Source of the DNA: Brevundimonas sp. Root1279
GTDB taxonomy: Bacteria > Pseudomonadota > Alphaproteobacteria > Caulobacterales > Caulobacteraceae
Assembly (NCBI RefSeq): GCF_001425945.1
Contig: NZ_LMEB01000004.1
Span: 172,537-236,536, forward strand
Direction: 5' to 3'
Length of the DNA stretch: 64,000 nt
In this document: piece by piece, positions 52,651 through 63,586 of the stretch
Numbering within the stretch: position 1 is the first letter of the stretch
Layout: every line of letters starts with the position of its first letter
Position numbers and translations under genes: made by a program
Notes under the pieces: model-generated
What the model saw: the letters and a program-made list of their open reading frames with translations, nothing else
What the model was told of the DNA's origin: nothing
Databases searched by the model: none

Positions 52651-54954
52651 ATGACGGACACCACCGGCGACACGGCGATGGCGGAACGACCCGCTGACCG
52701 ACTGACCCCGATCCTGTTCGCGGTCGCCATCTTCACCTCAGCGTCCCTGGTCTTCGTCGTCCAGCCGATGGTGACCAAGCTGGTCCTGCCGATGCTGGGC
52801 GGGTCGCCGTCGGTCTGGAACACTTCCATGGTGTTCTTCCAGGCCGCGCTTCTGGCGGGGTACGGCTACGCCCATGGGCTGCAGCGGATCGGCTCGCTCC
52901 GCGTCCAGGTCGGGGTGCATCTCGCCTTGCTCCTGCTCGCCGCCCTGTTCCTCCCGCTGCACATCAACGGTCTGTTGGGCGAGCCGAACCCGGCGGCGCC
53001 GATCGGCTGGCTGCTGGCCACCCTTGCGCTTTCGGTCGGCGCGCCCTTCGCCGTTCTGTCCGCCACGGCGCCGCTGCTTCAAGCCTGGTACGCACGCGTT
53101 CGCGCCGGCTACCCGGACGGCCAGAACCCCTATGTCCTCTACGCCGCTTCCAACCTCGGCAGCTTCCTGGCCCTGCTGTCCTATCCGATCCTGATCGAGC
53201 CGCTCACGACCCTGACCGGCCAGATGTTCGGCTGGACCGGGGGCTATGCCGCCTTCGTCCTGATGGTCGCGGGCCTGGCCTTCATCGTCTGGCGTCGTCG
53301 CTTCGATCAGGCGACCGCCGAGCCGGCCGCCCTCGAAGCCAGCGCCCCGATCGCCTGGCGCGAAAAGCTGATCTGGGTGCTGCTCGCCGCGGCGCCGTCC
53401 AGCCTGATGCTGGGGGTGACCGCCCACCTGTCGACCGATGTCGCTTCGGCGCCGTTCCTGTGGGTCATCCCGCTGGCGCTCTACTTGCTGACCTTCGTCA
53501 TCGCCTTCCAGGACCGGCCGTGGGTCCCGCTGCCGGTGACCCTGGTGATCCAGGCGGCGCTGGGCGCGATCTGCGTCCTCGTCGTCGCCTTCCGCACCCT
53601 CGACATCCGTGTCGCCTTCGTCATTCACATCCTGGCCTTCTTCTTCGCCGCCCTGATGTGCCACCAGACCCTGGCGGCGCGGCGGCCGCCGCCGGACCGG
53701 CTGACGGAATTCTATCTGCTTCTGTCCCTCGGCGGCGTCGTCGGCGGCGCCTTCACGGCGCTGCTGGCCCCGGTCATCTTCAACATGGTTTGGGAGTATC
53801 CGCTGGTGCTGGTCCTCGTCGGACTGGCGCGCCCCTGGGACCGTCGCCGCCTGCGGGGCGAGGAGATCGGGGCCCTCGTCGCCGCCGCGATCCTCTCCGG
53901 CGGTGCCGCCCTGCTTTCGTGGTGGATGACCGCTGATCCCGACGCCTGGGCCCGCCTCTGGGGGGCCTTCCCCGTGATGCAGCTGGACGGTCTGTGCCTC
54001 GTCATCCTCACTCCGGCCGTCATCTGCGCCTTCCTCCTGCGCGACCGGGCGCTGGCCTTCACCGCCATCCTGGCGATGGTCGCGCTGTCGTCCCAGTTCG
54101 TGGCGCGCGGCTATGACTACAGCTTCTCGGAGCGCAGCTTCTTCGGTGTGATGCGAGTGGCCAACCAGCCCGATCCGGCGATGGGCGGCGACGTCCATGT
54201 GCTGATGCACGGCACGACACTCCACGGCTCCCAGGCGCGCGCCTCGAGCAACGATTGCCAGCCGACCCTCTACTACAATCCGCTCACCCCGATCGGGCAG
54301 TCCGCGGAGATCGTCCAGGCCCGCGGCCCGGCCAACATCGGCGTGGTCGGCCAAGGCTCCGGCGCCATGGCCGCCTACAAGCGGGCCGAAGACACCATGA
54401 CCTATTTCGAGATCGATCCGGCGGTGAACCGGATGTCCCGCGATCCGAAGTGGTTCACCTATATTTCGCACTGCGCGGCCGGCGAGATCCGGACTGTCCT
54501 GGGTGATGCGCGGCTCACCCTCGCCAAGGAACAGCCGGGCTCCTACGACCTGCTGATCATCGACGCCTTCTCATCGGACGCGGTGCCGACGCACTTGCTC
54601 ACGGTCGAGGCCATCGAAGGCTATCTGCGCCTGCTCAAGCCGAACGGCGTGGTGCTGCTGCACCTGTCCAACCGGAACCTCGAGATCGTCCTGCCGAGCA
54701 TCGCGGCGGCGCACAGCCTGGGCAAGCCGAGCCTCCACGGCCTCTATGTCGAGGACAATTCCCTGCCGGCGATGGAAGTCGCCTCGACCGAGGCGGTGAT
54801 CATTTCGCCGACGCCGGAAGGTCTCGCGGATTTCAGCGGACAGCGGAACTGGTCCTCGACGCCGGTGACGAGCGTTCGCCCCTGGACAGACGATTACGTC
54901 AACCTGTTCGGCGCCTTGTGGCGGGCCTTCCGGCCGCCACCGGAACGGCCCTAG
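52651..54954 (+). CDS. Fused MFS-like membrane/spermidine synthase-like protein
   Basis: The 767-residue protein has about 12 hydrophobic segments (residues ~15-490) and a C-terminal spermine/spermidine synthase-like domain: [17 protein letters not shown] for the SAM-type site, [54 protein letters not shown] and [12 protein letters not shown]. Such fusions are frequent in alpha- and betaproteobacteria; whether they make or move polyamines is not settled. The start is uncertain: ATG 52651 is chosen, with GTG 52606, ATG 52609 and ATG 52678 in frame. It shares CTAG at its end with ispDF. Confidence 0.85.
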   Translation: MTDTTGDTAMAERPADRLTPILFAVAIFTSASLVFVVQPMVTKLVLPMLGGSPSVWNTSMVFFQAALLAGYGYAHGLQRIGSLRVQVGVHLALLLLAALFLPLHINGLLGEPNPAAPIGWLLATLALSVGAPFAVLSATAPLLQAWYARVRAGYPDGQNPYVLYAASNLGSFLALLSYPILIEPLTTLTGQMFGWTGGYAAFVLMVAGLAFIVWRRRFDQATAEPAALEASAPIAWREKLIWVLLAAAPSSLMLGVTAHLSTDVASAPFLWVIPLALYLLTFVIAFQDRPWVPLPVTLVIQAALGAICVLVVAFRTLDIRVAFVIHILAFFFAALMCHQTLAARRPPPDRLTEFYLLLSLGGVVGGAFTALLAPVIFNMVWEYPLVLVLVGLARPWDRRRLRGEEIGALVAAAILSGGAALLSWWMTADPDAWARLWGAFPVMQLDGLCLVILTPAVICAFLLRDRALAFTAILAMVALSSQFVARGYDYSFSERSFFGVMRVANQPDPAMGGDVHVLMHGTTLHGSQARASSNDCQPTLYYNPLTPIGQSAEIVQARGPANIGVVGQGSGAMAAYKRAEDTMTYFEIDPAVNRMSRDPKWFTYISHCAAGEIRTVLGDARLTLAKEQPGSYDLLIIDAFSSDAVPTHLLTVEAIEGYLRLLKPNGVVLLHLSNRNLEIVLPSIAAAHSLGKPSLHGLYVEDNSLPAMEVASTEAVIISPTPEGLADFSGQRNWSSTPVTSVRPWTDDYVNLFGALWRAFRPPPERP

Positions 54955-56102
54955 GCCGGCAGTTCGACCGAGGCGACCGCCTGGGCCGCCAGGCCCTCGC
55001 CGCGGCCGGTGAAGCCCATGGCCTCAGTCGTCGTCGCCTTGACGCTGACGGCGTCCAGCGGAAGCGACAGCAGCTCCGCCAAGCGCTCGCGCATCGCCTG
55101 ACGGTGCGGCTTCACCTTGGGTCGTTCGCAGATCAGGGTGACGTCGACATTGACCAGCCGTCCGCCGCGGGCGTGCAACCGTTCGACGGCGTGGATCAGG
55201 AAGCGATCCGAAGACGCGCCCTTCCACTGCGGATCGGTCGGCGGGAAGTGATCGCCGATGTCGCCGTCGCCCATGGCGCCGAGAATGGCGTCGGTCAGGG
55301 CATGCAGGCCCGCGTCGGCGTCCGAATGGCCGATCAGGGTCTGGTCGTGCGGGATCTCGACGCCGCACAGCCAGACCGACGATCCCGGACCCCAGCGGTG
55401 GGCGTCGAAGCCCTGGCCGATGCGGGTGCGACGGGGAACCAGCGCTTCGGCCATGGCGAAATCCTCGGGGTAGGTGAGCTTCAGCAGGCGGGCGTCGCCC
55501 TCGACAATGCGAACGCGCCCCCCGGCGCGCTGGACCACGGTCGCTTCGTCGGTGGCGGCCTCGCCCTCGGGCCAGGCGGCGTAGGCGTCACGAATGGTCG
55601 ACAGGCGGAAGGCCTGCGGCGTCTGAGCCCGCCAAAGCGACTCGCGATCGACAGGCTCGGCCAGTCGACCCTCGACGCCGCGGCGCAGGCTGTCGGCGAC
55701 GGGCAGGGCGGGCAGGGCGCCGTCGGCGTCCGAGAGGGCTTCGAGCGTCCGCCCGATCACCGCCGCAGAAAGCAGCGGGCGGGCCGCATCGTGGATGAGC
55801 ACGGGCCGATCGCCGGGGCCGCCCAGGGCGTTCAGGCCGTTTCGGACCGAGTCTGCGCGCGTTGCGCCGCCCGAGGCGAGCCGCCATCCGGCGAGCCCGT
55901 TCAGGGCGCTGTCAGCCTCGGCTTCGGAGCCCGGCGAGATGACCACGACCACATCCTCGGCCCCCGCCTGCAGCAGGGCCTCGACGGACCAGCGGACCAC
56001 TGGCTTGCCGCCGAGGCCGCGCCACTGCTTGGCGCCGCCGGAGCGGGATCCGGATCCGGCGGCGACGACGACGGCGGCGAAGGCGGGGAGGGAAGAAGGC
56101 AT
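54951..56102 (-). CDS. ispDF: Bifunctional IspD/IspF isoprenoid enzyme
   Basis: The 383-residue fusion carries two steps of the non-mevalonate pathway. The IspD part (residues 1-220) has [28 protein letters not shown] and [13 protein letters not shown] for cytidylyl transfer to methylerythritol phosphate. The IspF part (about 225-383) has [47 protein letters not shown] and [16 protein letters not shown], with the metal ligands Asp, His and His. The intermediate kinase IspE is not adjacent. Such fusions are typical of alphaproteobacteria. ATG 56102 opens the conserved IspD start. Confidence 0.95.
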   Translation of the reverse strand: MPSSLPAFAAVVVAAGSGSRSGGAKQWRGLGGKPVVRWSVEALLQAGAEDVVVVISPGSEAEADSALNGLAGWRLASGGATRADSVRNGLNALGGPGDRPVLIHDAARPLLSAAVIGRTLEALSDADGALPALPVADSLRRGVEGRLAEPVDRESLWRAQTPQAFRLSTIRDAYAAWPEGEAATDEATVVQRAGGRVRIVEGDARLLKLTYPEDFAMAEALVPRRTRIGQGFDAHRWGPGSSVWLCGVEIPHDQTLIGHSDADAGLHALTDAILGAMGDGDIGDHFPPTDPQWKGASSDRFLIHAVERLHARGGRLVNVDVTLICERPKVKPHRQAMRERLAELLSLPLDAVSVKATTTEAMGFTGRGEGLAAQAVASVELPA

Positions 56103-56166
56103 CCTCGGCCTTCTAATCGCCGCGGTTGCGCTTGACGAGAGCGGCTGACGGCGACGAAAGGGGCCG

Positions 56167-57219
56167 ATGGCTACAGGCTTGCAGATCGGCGACGTGTGGG
56201 TGCCCGGACAGGTGCTGACCGCGCCCATGACCGGAATCACGGACTTGCCGTTCCGACGGCTCGCCTCGCGGCTGGGCGCGGCCTATGTCGCAACGGAGAT
56301 GGTCGCCGCCGCCGAACTGGCCCGCGCGCGGCCCGACGTGGTGCGCCGCGCCGCCGTCGGCGCCGGCTTGCCGCTGACGGTGATCCAGCTGGTCGGCCGC
56401 GACCCTGCAGCCATGGCCGAGGGCGCGCGCATGGCCGAACGGGCCGGCGCCGACATCATCGACCTGAATTTCGGCTGTCCCGCCAAGGAAGTCACCGGCG
56501 CCGCCTGCGGCTCAGCCCTGATGCGCACCCCCGATCTGGCCTGCCGGCTGATCGAAGCCGCGGTCGGCGCGACGACGCGCCCTGTGACGGTGAAAATGCG
56601 CCTGGGCTGGGACGACGCCTGCCGCAACGCCCCCGAGCTGGCCCGCCGCGCCGAGGCCATCGGGGTCAAGGCGGTGACGGTGCACGGCCGCACGCGCCAG
56701 CAGTTCTATTCCGGCCAGGCCGACTGGAGCGCGGTCGGGGCGGTCAAGGCGGCCGTGTCGGTCCCGGTGATCGTCAACGGCGACATCGTCACCGCCGATG
56801 ACGCCCGCGCCGCCCTGAGGCAGTCCGGCGCCGACGCTCTCATGCTGGGCCGCGGCGTCTATGGCCGCCCCTGGCTGGCGGCTCACCTGGAGCGTGCTCT
56901 CGCGGACGGCACGGTGTTGCACGAACCGGACAGGGACGAGCGGCTGGCGATCGTCGTCGAGCACCTGCGCGCCTCGGTCGAGTTCTACGGCCTGCCGCTG
57001 GGGCTGAAGATGTTCCGCAAACACCTGGGCTGGTACATTGAGCAGGCCCCGTGGCCGACAGATCCTCTGGAGCGCCGGGCCGCCAAGGCCCGGCTGTGCC
57101 GGATCGACGAGCCCGCGGCGGTAGAAAGCGCGCTCGCCGACTTGTGGAGACCGGTGACGCTTTCCGGCAACTCAGCTGTTGATATTGGGTCACAGTTGGC
57201 GGAAGCTGGCGCCGCATGA
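56167..57219 (+). CDS. dusB: tRNA-dihydrouridine synthase B (NifR3)
   Basis: DusB reduces uridine in the tRNA D loop using FMN. The 350-residue protein has the TIM-barrel signatures [47 protein letters not shown] with the catalytic Cys, [18 protein letters not shown] and [15 protein letters not shown], and [13 protein letters not shown]. This is the nifR3 gene of the classic alphaproteobacterial nifR3-ntrB-ntrC-ntrY-ntrX region. Here it overlaps ntrY directly (ATGA, 57216-57219), so ntrB and ntrC are absent at this place. Confidence 0.94.
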   Translation: MATGLQIGDVWVPGQVLTAPMTGITDLPFRRLASRLGAAYVATEMVAAAELARARPDVVRRAAVGAGLPLTVIQLVGRDPAAMAEGARMAERAGADIIDLNFGCPAKEVTGAACGSALMRTPDLACRLIEAAVGATTRPVTVKMRLGWDDACRNAPELARRAEAIGVKAVTVHGRTRQQFYSGQADWSAVGAVKAAVSVPVIVNGDIVTADDARAALRQSGADALMLGRGVYGRPWLAAHLERALADGTVLHEPDRDERLAIVVEHLRASVEFYGLPLGLKMFRKHLGWYIEQAPWPTDPLERRAAKARLCRIDEPAAVESALADLWRPVTLSGNSAVDIGSQLAEAGAA

Positions 57220-59510
57220 CGGAAACGCCCGCTTCTCCAGCTGAGCCCGTCGCCGCTCCTCCCCGAGGGCCGGCGCGATGGTTCGCCAGTTGGTCCGAGG
57301 AGCGCCGGCGCAACGCCTTCCTGATCGCCTATGCGGTCGCTTTCCTGATCACCGCCGCCGCCATCTGGCTGGTCGCCGTCGCCCCCGGGACCACGGCCGA
57401 GGGCGCCCGGGCCGTCGCCAGCCAGGCCGTGCTGATCATTCTGGGAGTCAACCTGCTCCTGATCGGCGCATTGGCGTTGGTGATCGGTCGGCGGGTGTTT
57501 TCACTTTTCCAGCGACGCACCCACGCCGGCGCCCGCCTGCACCTGCGCTTCGTGACCCTGTTCTCGCTGGTCGCCCTGGTGCCCGCGATCCTGATCGCCC
57601 TGGTGTTCGGCGTGTTGGTCAACCGCGGCGTCGACCAGTGGTTCAGTGACAACGTCAAGTCCGCCGTCGACAACGGCGCCGCCATCGGTCGCGCCTACCG
57701 CGACGACGTTTCGGAAGAGATGGACGCCGACCTCGTTGTCATCTCCGAACAGCTGGCCGGCGCCCGGCCTCTGTTCGAGAATCGCATCCAGTATTCGGAC
57801 GCCCTGACCCAGATCGCGGATCTGTTCGGCTACCCGGCAATCTACATTCTGGGTCCCGAAGGCGAGGTGCTGGCGAGCGGCGAGGGCCCCAACGCGCCGC
57901 CGTACGTCGCGCCGCCGCGCGAGGCGCTTGAAGCGGCCGCCGAGGGCGGACCCCCACCGCAGCAGACGACCGAAAATCCGGATGCCGTGCGGACCCTGGC
58001 GGCCCTCCCGTCCTACGGCGACGCCTATCTGTACCTCGTCCGGCCGCTGAAGCCGGGCCTGATCGGCCAGATGGCCGATGCGGAGGGATCGATCGTCGCC
58101 TACCGCGAGGCGCAGGAGAGCCGCGAACGCATCCAGGCGGCCTTCGCCCTCAGCTATTTCGAGACCGCCCTGCTGGTGCTGGTCGGCGCCGTGTGGCTGG
58201 GCATGTCGGCGGCCAGCGCCATCTCGGCCCCCATCGGTCGACTGGTCGAGGCCGCGGACAAGGTCGCCGGCGGCGATCTGTCGGCCCGGGTCGAGGACGA
58301 GGACGGGCCCGGCGAGATCAAGACCCTGACCACGGCCTTCAACCGCATGACCGGAGACCTGGAGGCGCAGCAGGCGGCGCTTCGAACCGCCAGCGAAGAG
58401 GCGACGGGCCGCAGCCGGTTCATCGAAACCGTGCTGTCCGGCGTGTCCGCCGGCGTCATCGGCGTCGATCGCCAGCGCCGGGTCTCGGCCATCAACGACA
58501 GCGCCATCGAACTGTTGGCCATCTCGGCGCCGGAGATCATCGGCCGTCCACTGGGCGAGGTCTCGCCCGAGCTCAGCGAGTTGGCCGGTCGGCCCGAGGC
58601 GCATATCGAGGAAGAGATCGACGTCAGCCGCAACGGCGACAGCCGTCGCCTGCGGGTCCGCATCGAGGGCGGGGTGGGCGGCGAGATGGTCCTGACCTTC
58701 GACGACATCACCCGCCTGGTCACCGCCCAGCGCAACGCCGCCTGGCGCGACGTGGCCCGCCGCATCGCCCATGAGATCAAGAACCCGCTGACCCCGATCC
58801 AGCTGTCGGCCGAACGCCTCCGCCGCCGCTATCGCAAACAGGTCGGCGAGGACGTCGAGGTGTTCGATCGCTGCACCGAAACCATCATCCGCCAGGTCGG
58901 CGACATCGGCCGGATGGTCGACGAGTTCTCGTCCTTCGCCCGCATGCCGACCCCGCGCTTCACCGCCGAAAATCCGGCGGAACTGCTGCGTGAGGCTGTC
59001 TTCGCCCAGCGGGTGGCCGCCCCGGATATCGGCGTCGACCTGATCGAGCCGTTACCGGAGGTCGTCTTCCACGCCGACGGCCGCATGGTCGGCCAGGCCC
59101 TGGCCAACATTCTCAAGAACGCCGGCGAGGCCGTGGCCGCCCGTCGCGCGACGGCGCCGAAGGCCGACGACGGCAAGAAGCCGGGCGTTGCGGCGCGGCT
59201 CGAGGTGTCTGACGACATGGCGACCTTCGTCATCGAGGATGACGGCATCGGCCTGCCGTCGCGCGATCGCGACCGGCTGACCGAACCCTATGTGACCACG
59301 CGCGAGAAGGGCACAGGCCTCGGCCTGGCCATCGTCAAACGCATCTGCGAGGAGCACGGCGGCGAGTTGAAGCTGGCCGACGCCGAGCATTTGACGGGCG
59401 CCCGCGTGTGTCTGGTCTTTCCCTTGAAATCTCCACCGAAGGCGACCGCCGCAGGCGGGAGCCGAGACGCCGCCGCGTCCCGGCCCTCGATTGCGCCGGC
59501 TGACCAATAG
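57216..59510 (+). CDS. ntrY: Sensor histidine kinase NtrY
   Basis: The 764-residue kinase has four membrane segments with a periplasmic loop (the last span near residues 308-340), a HAMP linker ([23 protein letters not shown]), a PAS domain (about 395-500) and the H-box [19 protein letters not shown] with His519. The ATPase part has [28 protein letters not shown] and [18 protein letters not shown]. NtrY senses nitrogen or redox state and phosphorylates NtrX. It overlaps dusB by ATGA and is nine bases before ntrX. Confidence 0.94.
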   Translation: MTETPASPAEPVAAPPRGPARWFASWSEERRRNAFLIAYAVAFLITAAAIWLVAVAPGTTAEGARAVASQAVLIILGVNLLLIGALALVIGRRVFSLFQRRTHAGARLHLRFVTLFSLVALVPAILIALVFGVLVNRGVDQWFSDNVKSAVDNGAAIGRAYRDDVSEEMDADLVVISEQLAGARPLFENRIQYSDALTQIADLFGYPAIYILGPEGEVLASGEGPNAPPYVAPPREALEAAAEGGPPPQQTTENPDAVRTLAALPSYGDAYLYLVRPLKPGLIGQMADAEGSIVAYREAQESRERIQAAFALSYFETALLVLVGAVWLGMSAASAISAPIGRLVEAADKVAGGDLSARVEDEDGPGEIKTLTTAFNRMTGDLEAQQAALRTASEEATGRSRFIETVLSGVSAGVIGVDRQRRVSAINDSAIELLAISAPEIIGRPLGEVSPELSELAGRPEAHIEEEIDVSRNGDSRRLRVRIEGGVGGEMVLTFDDITRLVTAQRNAAWRDVARRIAHEIKNPLTPIQLSAERLRRRYRKQVGEDVEVFDRCTETIIRQVGDIGRMVDEFSSFARMPTPRFTAENPAELLREAVFAQRVAAPDIGVDLIEPLPEVVFHADGRMVGQALANILKNAGEAVAARRATAPKADDGKKPGVAARLEVSDDMATFVIEDDGIGLPSRDRDRLTEPYVTTREKGTGLGLAIVKRICEEHGGELKLADAEHLTGARVCLVFPLKSPPKATAAGGSRDAAASRPSIAPADQ

Positions 59511-59519
59511 CGAGGCGAC

Positions 59520-60935
59520 ATGCGTTCCACTGGAGCGGACATTCTGGTTGTCGACGACGAGGCCGATATCCGCGAGCTGGTCTCTGGCCTGCTCGAGGAC
59601 GAGGGTCACGGGGTGCGCACGGCCTCCAACTCTGACGAGGCCCTCGCCGCCATTCGGGCGCGCAAGCCGTCGCTGGCGTTGCTTGATATCTGGATGCAGG
59701 GCGGCGGCCTGGACGGCCTTGAGCTGCTGGGCGTGATCAAGGAGCTGGACCCGGACCTGCCCGTGGTCATGATCTCCGGCCACGGCAACATCGAGACCGC
59801 CGTCACGGCGTTGCAGCGCGGCGCCTACGACTTCATCGAGAAGCCGTTCAAGTCCGACCGGCTGGTGGTGGTGGTCCAGCGGGCGCTGGAGGCGTCGTCG
59901 CTGAAGCGCGAGAACCGGCGTCTCCGGGCCCAGGTCGCCGCCCCGACCGGCTTCATCGGCAAGTCCGCCGCCGCCCAGACCCTGCGCAGCACCATCGCCA
60001 AGGTCGCCCCGGCCAACAGCCGGGTGCTGATCTCGGGCCCGCCGGGCAGCGGCAAGGAGCTGGTCGCGCGCCAGATCCACGAGGCCAGCGCCCGGGCCAA
60101 GGCCGAGTTCGTGGCCATCGCCGCCGCCGGCATGACCCCCGAACGCCTCGACCTCGAACTGTTCGGCGAGGAGGGCATCGACGGCCGGCCGCGCAAGATC
60201 GGCGTCTTCGAACGCGCCCACAACGGCACCCTGTACCTCGACGACGTCGGCGACATGCCGCGCGAGAGTCAGAGCCGGGTCCTGCGCGTCCTGGTCGAGC
60301 AGCGGTTCCGCCGTGTCGGCGGCGAGCAGGACGTTCAGGTCGATGTGCGCGTCGTCACCTCGACCTCGCGCGACCTCAAGCAGGAGATCGCCGAGGGCCG
60401 CTTCCGCGAAGACCTGTTCCATCGCCTGAACGTGGTCCCGATCCGGGTTCCGGCGCTGTCGGAACGGCGCGAGGACATCCACGAACTGGTCGACTATTTC
60501 ATCGAGACGCTCGCCACCTCGCAGGGGCTGCCCCGCCGCCGCCTGGGGGACGACGCCATCGCCGTGCTGCAGGTCCATCCCTGGCCGGGCAACGTCCGCC
60601 AGCTGCGCAACAACGTCGAGCGGCTGCTGATCCTGGCCACCGGCGACGTCAATGAGCCGATCGGCGCCGACGCCCTGCCGCAGGAGGCGACCAACGCCGC
60701 CTCGACCGGCGCTCTGGGCGCCGAGCGGATCATCGCCCTGCCGCTGCGCGAGGCGCGCGAGGTGTTCGAACGCGAATACCTGGCCGCCCAGATCATGCGG
60801 TTCGGCGGAAACATCTCGCGCACCGCAGCCTTCATCGGCATGGAGAGGTCGGCGCTGCACCGCAAACTGAAGTCGCTGGGCGTCTCGCCGGCCCGCGGCG
60901 GCGAGGATGACGAAGAAGGATTGGCCGAGGCATGA
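59520..60935 (+). CDS. ntrX: Response regulator NtrX, sigma-54-type AAA+ without GAFTGA loop
   Basis: The 471-residue regulator has a receiver (Asp56 in LALLDIWMQ, Lys in FIEKPFKSDR), an AAA+ domain (Walker A GPPGSGKEL near 173-181, Walker B LYLDDVGDM near 238-246) and a Fis-type helix-turn-helix (ISRTAAFIGMERSALHRKLKSL). The GAFTGA loop that contacts sigma-54 should lie after ELFGEE; here the region reads GIDGRPRKIG instead. NtrX proteins of alphaproteobacteria commonly lack it and act as sigma-70-type regulators or repressors. GAGGCGACATG gives a plain start at 59520. The gene end overlaps dat by ATGA. Confidence 0.93.
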   Translation: MRSTGADILVVDDEADIRELVSGLLEDEGHGVRTASNSDEALAAIRARKPSLALLDIWMQGGGLDGLELLGVIKELDPDLPVVMISGHGNIETAVTALQRGAYDFIEKPFKSDRLVVVVQRALEASSLKRENRRLRAQVAAPTGFIGKSAAAQTLRSTIAKVAPANSRVLISGPPGSGKELVARQIHEASARAKAEFVAIAAAGMTPERLDLELFGEEGIDGRPRKIGVFERAHNGTLYLDDVGDMPRESQSRVLRVLVEQRFRRVGGEQDVQVDVRVVTSTSRDLKQEIAEGRFREDLFHRLNVVPIRVPALSERREDIHELVDYFIETLATSQGLPRRRLGDDAIAVLQVHPWPGNVRQLRNNVERLLILATGDVNEPIGADALPQEATNAASTGALGAERIIALPLREAREVFEREYLAAQIMRFGGNISRTAAFIGMERSALHRKLKSLGVSPARGGEDDEEGLAEA

Positions 60936-61795
60936 GTCGCGTCGCGTACGTCAATGGAACCTATCGCCCGCATGCGGAGGCCACGGTCCATGTCGAGGAT
61001 CGGGGCTTTCAGTTCGCTGATGGAGTCTATGAGGTCTGGTCCGTGTTCGATGGTCGGCTAGCCGACTTCGACGGCCACATGACGCGCCTGCATCGCAGCC
61101 TCACCGAACTGCGCATCGACATCCCGATGTCCCGCGAAGCGCTGACCCAAGTGCTGAAAGAAACAGTCCGCCGGAACCGGGTCCGTGACGGAATCGTCTA
61201 TCTGCAGGTCACCCGCGGCACCGCCCGTCGTGACCATCCGTTCCCGCCGGACGGCACGCCGCCGAGCGTGGTGGTGACCTCCAAGTCGATCAGCCCGATG
61301 AAAACCGACGCCACCGCCGCCAACGGCGTGGCCGTGGTGACCACGCCCGACATCCGCTGGGGCCGTTGCGACATCAAGACGGTGGGCCTGCTGGCCAATG
61401 TCCTGGCCAAGCAGCACGCCCGCGACCGCGGCGCCTACGAGGCCTGGATGGTCGACGACATGGGTCTGGTCACCGAGGGCTCCTCGACCAACGCCTGGAT
61501 CATCGACGAACACGGCAAGCTGCGCACGCGCGACACCCAGGCCAACATCCTCAAGGGCTGCACCCGCACGACCCTGCTCGACATCCTCAACGAGGAGGGG
61601 ATCGAGCTGGAGGAGCGCGCCTTCACCGTGGACGAGGCCAAACGGGCCAAAGAGGCCTTCTTCACCGCCGCCGGGGCCTTCGTCATGCCCGCCGTCTCGA
61701 TCGACGGCGTCAAGATCGGCAATGGAAAGCCGGGCCCGGTCGCGACGCGCCTGCGCCAGCTCTACATCGAGCGCGGGACCCGGGACGCTATCTAG
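60932..61795 (+). CDS. dat: D-amino-acid transaminase
   Basis: The 287-residue fold type IV PLP enzyme converts D-alanine and 2-oxoglutarate to pyruvate and D-glutamate for peptidoglycan. It shows YVNGTYRPHAEATVHVEDRGFQFADGVYEV, YLQVTRGTARRDHPFP, the PLP Lys in WGRCDIKTVGLLANVLAK, EAWMVDDMGLVTEGSSTNAWII and LKGCTRTTLLDI. The CDIKTVGLL block favours the D-amino-acid enzyme over branched-chain aminotransferases. It overlaps ntrX by ATGA, the same order as in other alphaproteobacteria. Confidence 0.92.
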   Translation: MSRVAYVNGTYRPHAEATVHVEDRGFQFADGVYEVWSVFDGRLADFDGHMTRLHRSLTELRIDIPMSREALTQVLKETVRRNRVRDGIVYLQVTRGTARRDHPFPPDGTPPSVVVTSKSISPMKTDATAANGVAVVTTPDIRWGRCDIKTVGLLANVLAKQHARDRGAYEAWMVDDMGLVTEGSSTNAWIIDEHGKLRTRDTQANILKGCTRTTLLDILNEEGIELEERAFTVDEAKRAKEAFFTAAGAFVMPAVSIDGVKIGNGKPGPVATRLRQLYIERGTRDAI

Positions 61796-61830
61796 GCGTT
61801 GCGGCCTGAGCCGGGGCGCCGTTAAGGTGA

Positions 61831-61852
61831 CGGGGCCGGAAACTCGGCCCCG
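61831..61852 (+). promoter_or_regulatory. Strong hairpin upstream of hfq
   Basis: CGGGGCCG and CGGCCCCG form a perfect eight-base-pair stem around GAAACT, 45 bases before the hfq ATG. No T tract follows, so it is not a classic terminator; it may lie in the hfq leader. Confidence 0.5.
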
Positions 61853-61897
61853 CGCCGCTCCCTCGGCCGGAGAACAACAAGAACAGGGCAACCTGCC

Positions 61898-62143
61898 ATG
61901 TCGCAAGACAAACGCCAGAACCTTCAGGACACCTTCCTCAACTCGGTCCGCAAGACCAAGACGCCCCTGACCATCTTCCTGGTCAACGGGGTCAAGCTGC
62001 AGGGCATCGTCACCTGGTTCGACAACTTCTGTGTGCTGCTGCGCCGCGATGGCCAGTCCCAACTGGTCTACAAGCACGCGATCTCGACCATCATGCCGTC
62101 GGCGCCGGTTCAGCTGTACGAGCCGGAAGCTGACGAGGACTGA
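61898..62143 (+). CDS. hfq: RNA chaperone Hfq
   Basis: Hfq is a hexameric Sm-like protein that pairs small RNAs with messages. The 81-residue chain has [57 protein letters not shown] with the Sm1 and Sm2 motifs, Gln8 and the YKHA motif of the proximal RNA-binding face. The C-terminal tail is short and acidic (EPEADED), as in alphaproteobacteria. It lies between dat and hflX, on the same strand as both. Confidence 0.97.
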   Translation: MSQDKRQNLQDTFLNSVRKTKTPLTIFLVNGVKLQGIVTWFDNFCVLLRRDGQSQLVYKHAISTIMPSAPVQLYEPEADED

Positions 62144-62268
62144 GCGGCTTCAAAATCGGACGGTCGTTCCTATCTAAGCAGACCCCGGCGAACGCCGGGA
62201 TCGCAAACGCGCGTCGGCGGTTGTCCGCCTGAACCGCGTCCCCGAACAAGAAAGCGAACCGTCCACAC

Positions 62269-63570
62269 TTGGGTACCCAACTGATCGACCATGCCGTCCC
62301 GCTGATCCGGGCCGTCGTAATCCACCCTGACGGGCGCAGCGAAAGCTCGCGCCTGGCGACCGAGCGCCTCGAGGAGGCCGTCGGCCTGGCTCGCGCGCTC
62401 GACCTCGATATCCGCGCCGAAGAAATCGTGCGCGTCCGCAAGCCCGTGCCCGCCACCCTGTTCGGCTCGGGCAAGGTCGATGAACTGGCCGCCCTGGTGC
62501 GCGCCGCCGAGGCCGAGGCCGTGGTCGTCGACGACGACCTGACCCCGGTGCAGCAGCGCAATCTGGAGAAGGCCTGGGAGTGCAAGGTCATCGACCGCAC
62601 CGGCCTGATCCTCGAGATCTTCGGCCGCCGCGCCCGCACCAAGGAAGGGCGGCTGCAGGTCGAACTGGCGCGGCTGGACTACGAACGCTCGCGCCTGGTC
62701 CGCACCTGGACCCACCTGGAGCGGCAGCGTGGCGGCACCGGCTCGACCGGCGGCCCCGGCGAAACCCAGATCGAACTCGACCGCCGCCTGATCGCCGACC
62801 GCATCGTCAAGCTGAAGGGCGAGCTTGAGGAGGTCCGCCGCACCCGCGGTCTGCACCGCAAGGCGCGCAAGAAGGTCCCGTTCCCGACCGTGGCCCTGGT
62901 GGGGTACACCAACGCCGGCAAGTCGACGCTGTTCAACCGTCTGACCGGTTCCGAGGTGCTGGCCAAGGACCTGTTGTTCGCCACCCTGGACACCACCCAG
63001 CGCACGATCCGTCTCCCGCAGGGGCGGCCGGCCATCGTGGCCGACACCGTCGGCTTCATCTCTGACCTGCCGCACGAACTGGTCGAGAGCTTCCGCGCCA
63101 CGCTGGAGGAGGTGGGCGAGGCCGATCTGATCCTGCACGTGCGCGACATCGCCAGCCCCGATAGCGAGGCCCAGGCCAAGGACGTCGAGGCGGTGCTGAA
63201 ACAGATCCCGACCGTCGAGGGCAAGGTCCGCCGCGTGCTCGAGGTCTGGAACAAGACCGACCTGCTGGACGACGACGCCCGCGAGGCCGTGCTGGGCCAG
63301 GCCGAACGCCTGCGCGCCCAGGGTCAGGCGGTCGCTGTCTCGGCCTGGACCGGGGAGGGGATCGAACCTCTGCGCGAAACCATCGCGGCGCTGATCGACG
63401 ACGATCCCGAGACCGAGGTCGTGCTCCAGCCGCACCAGGGCGACGCGCTGGCCTGGCTCTACGCCAACGGTCGGGTCACCGGCCGCGAGACGGACGACGA
63501 GGGCCGCACGCATGTGGTAGTCCGGCTGCATCCGGCGGCGCTGGGACGGTTCGAGCGCCAGTTCGGGTGA
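62269..63570 (+). CDS. hflX: Ribosome-associated GTPase HflX
   Basis: HflX splits stalled or heat-damaged ribosomes. The 433-residue protein has the N-terminal domain (RKPVPATLFGSGKVDELAALV), the glycine-rich linker RGGTGSTGGPGETQIELDRRLI and the G domain with GYTNAGKSTLFNRL (G1), DTVGFISDLPHELVESF (G3), NKTDLLDDD (G4) and the C-terminal domain. The start is TTG 62269; no ATG or GTG is better placed, and no strong ribosome site is seen. hfq-hflX is the usual order in proteobacteria. Confidence 0.94.
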   Translation: MGTQLIDHAVPLIRAVVIHPDGRSESSRLATERLEEAVGLARALDLDIRAEEIVRVRKPVPATLFGSGKVDELAALVRAAEAEAVVVDDDLTPVQQRNLEKAWECKVIDRTGLILEIFGRRARTKEGRLQVELARLDYERSRLVRTWTHLERQRGGTGSTGGPGETQIELDRRLIADRIVKLKGELEEVRRTRGLHRKARKKVPFPTVALVGYTNAGKSTLFNRLTGSEVLAKDLLFATLDTTQRTIRLPQGRPAIVADTVGFISDLPHELVESFRATLEEVGEADLILHVRDIASPDSEAQAKDVEAVLKQIPTVEGKVRRVLEVWNKTDLLDDDAREAVLGQAERLRAQGQAVAVSAWTGEGIEPLRETIAALIDDDPETEVVLQPHQGDALAWLYANGRVTGRETDDEGRTHVVVRLHPAALGRFERQFG

Positions 63571-63586
63571 CACCCGGGATCCGCGA

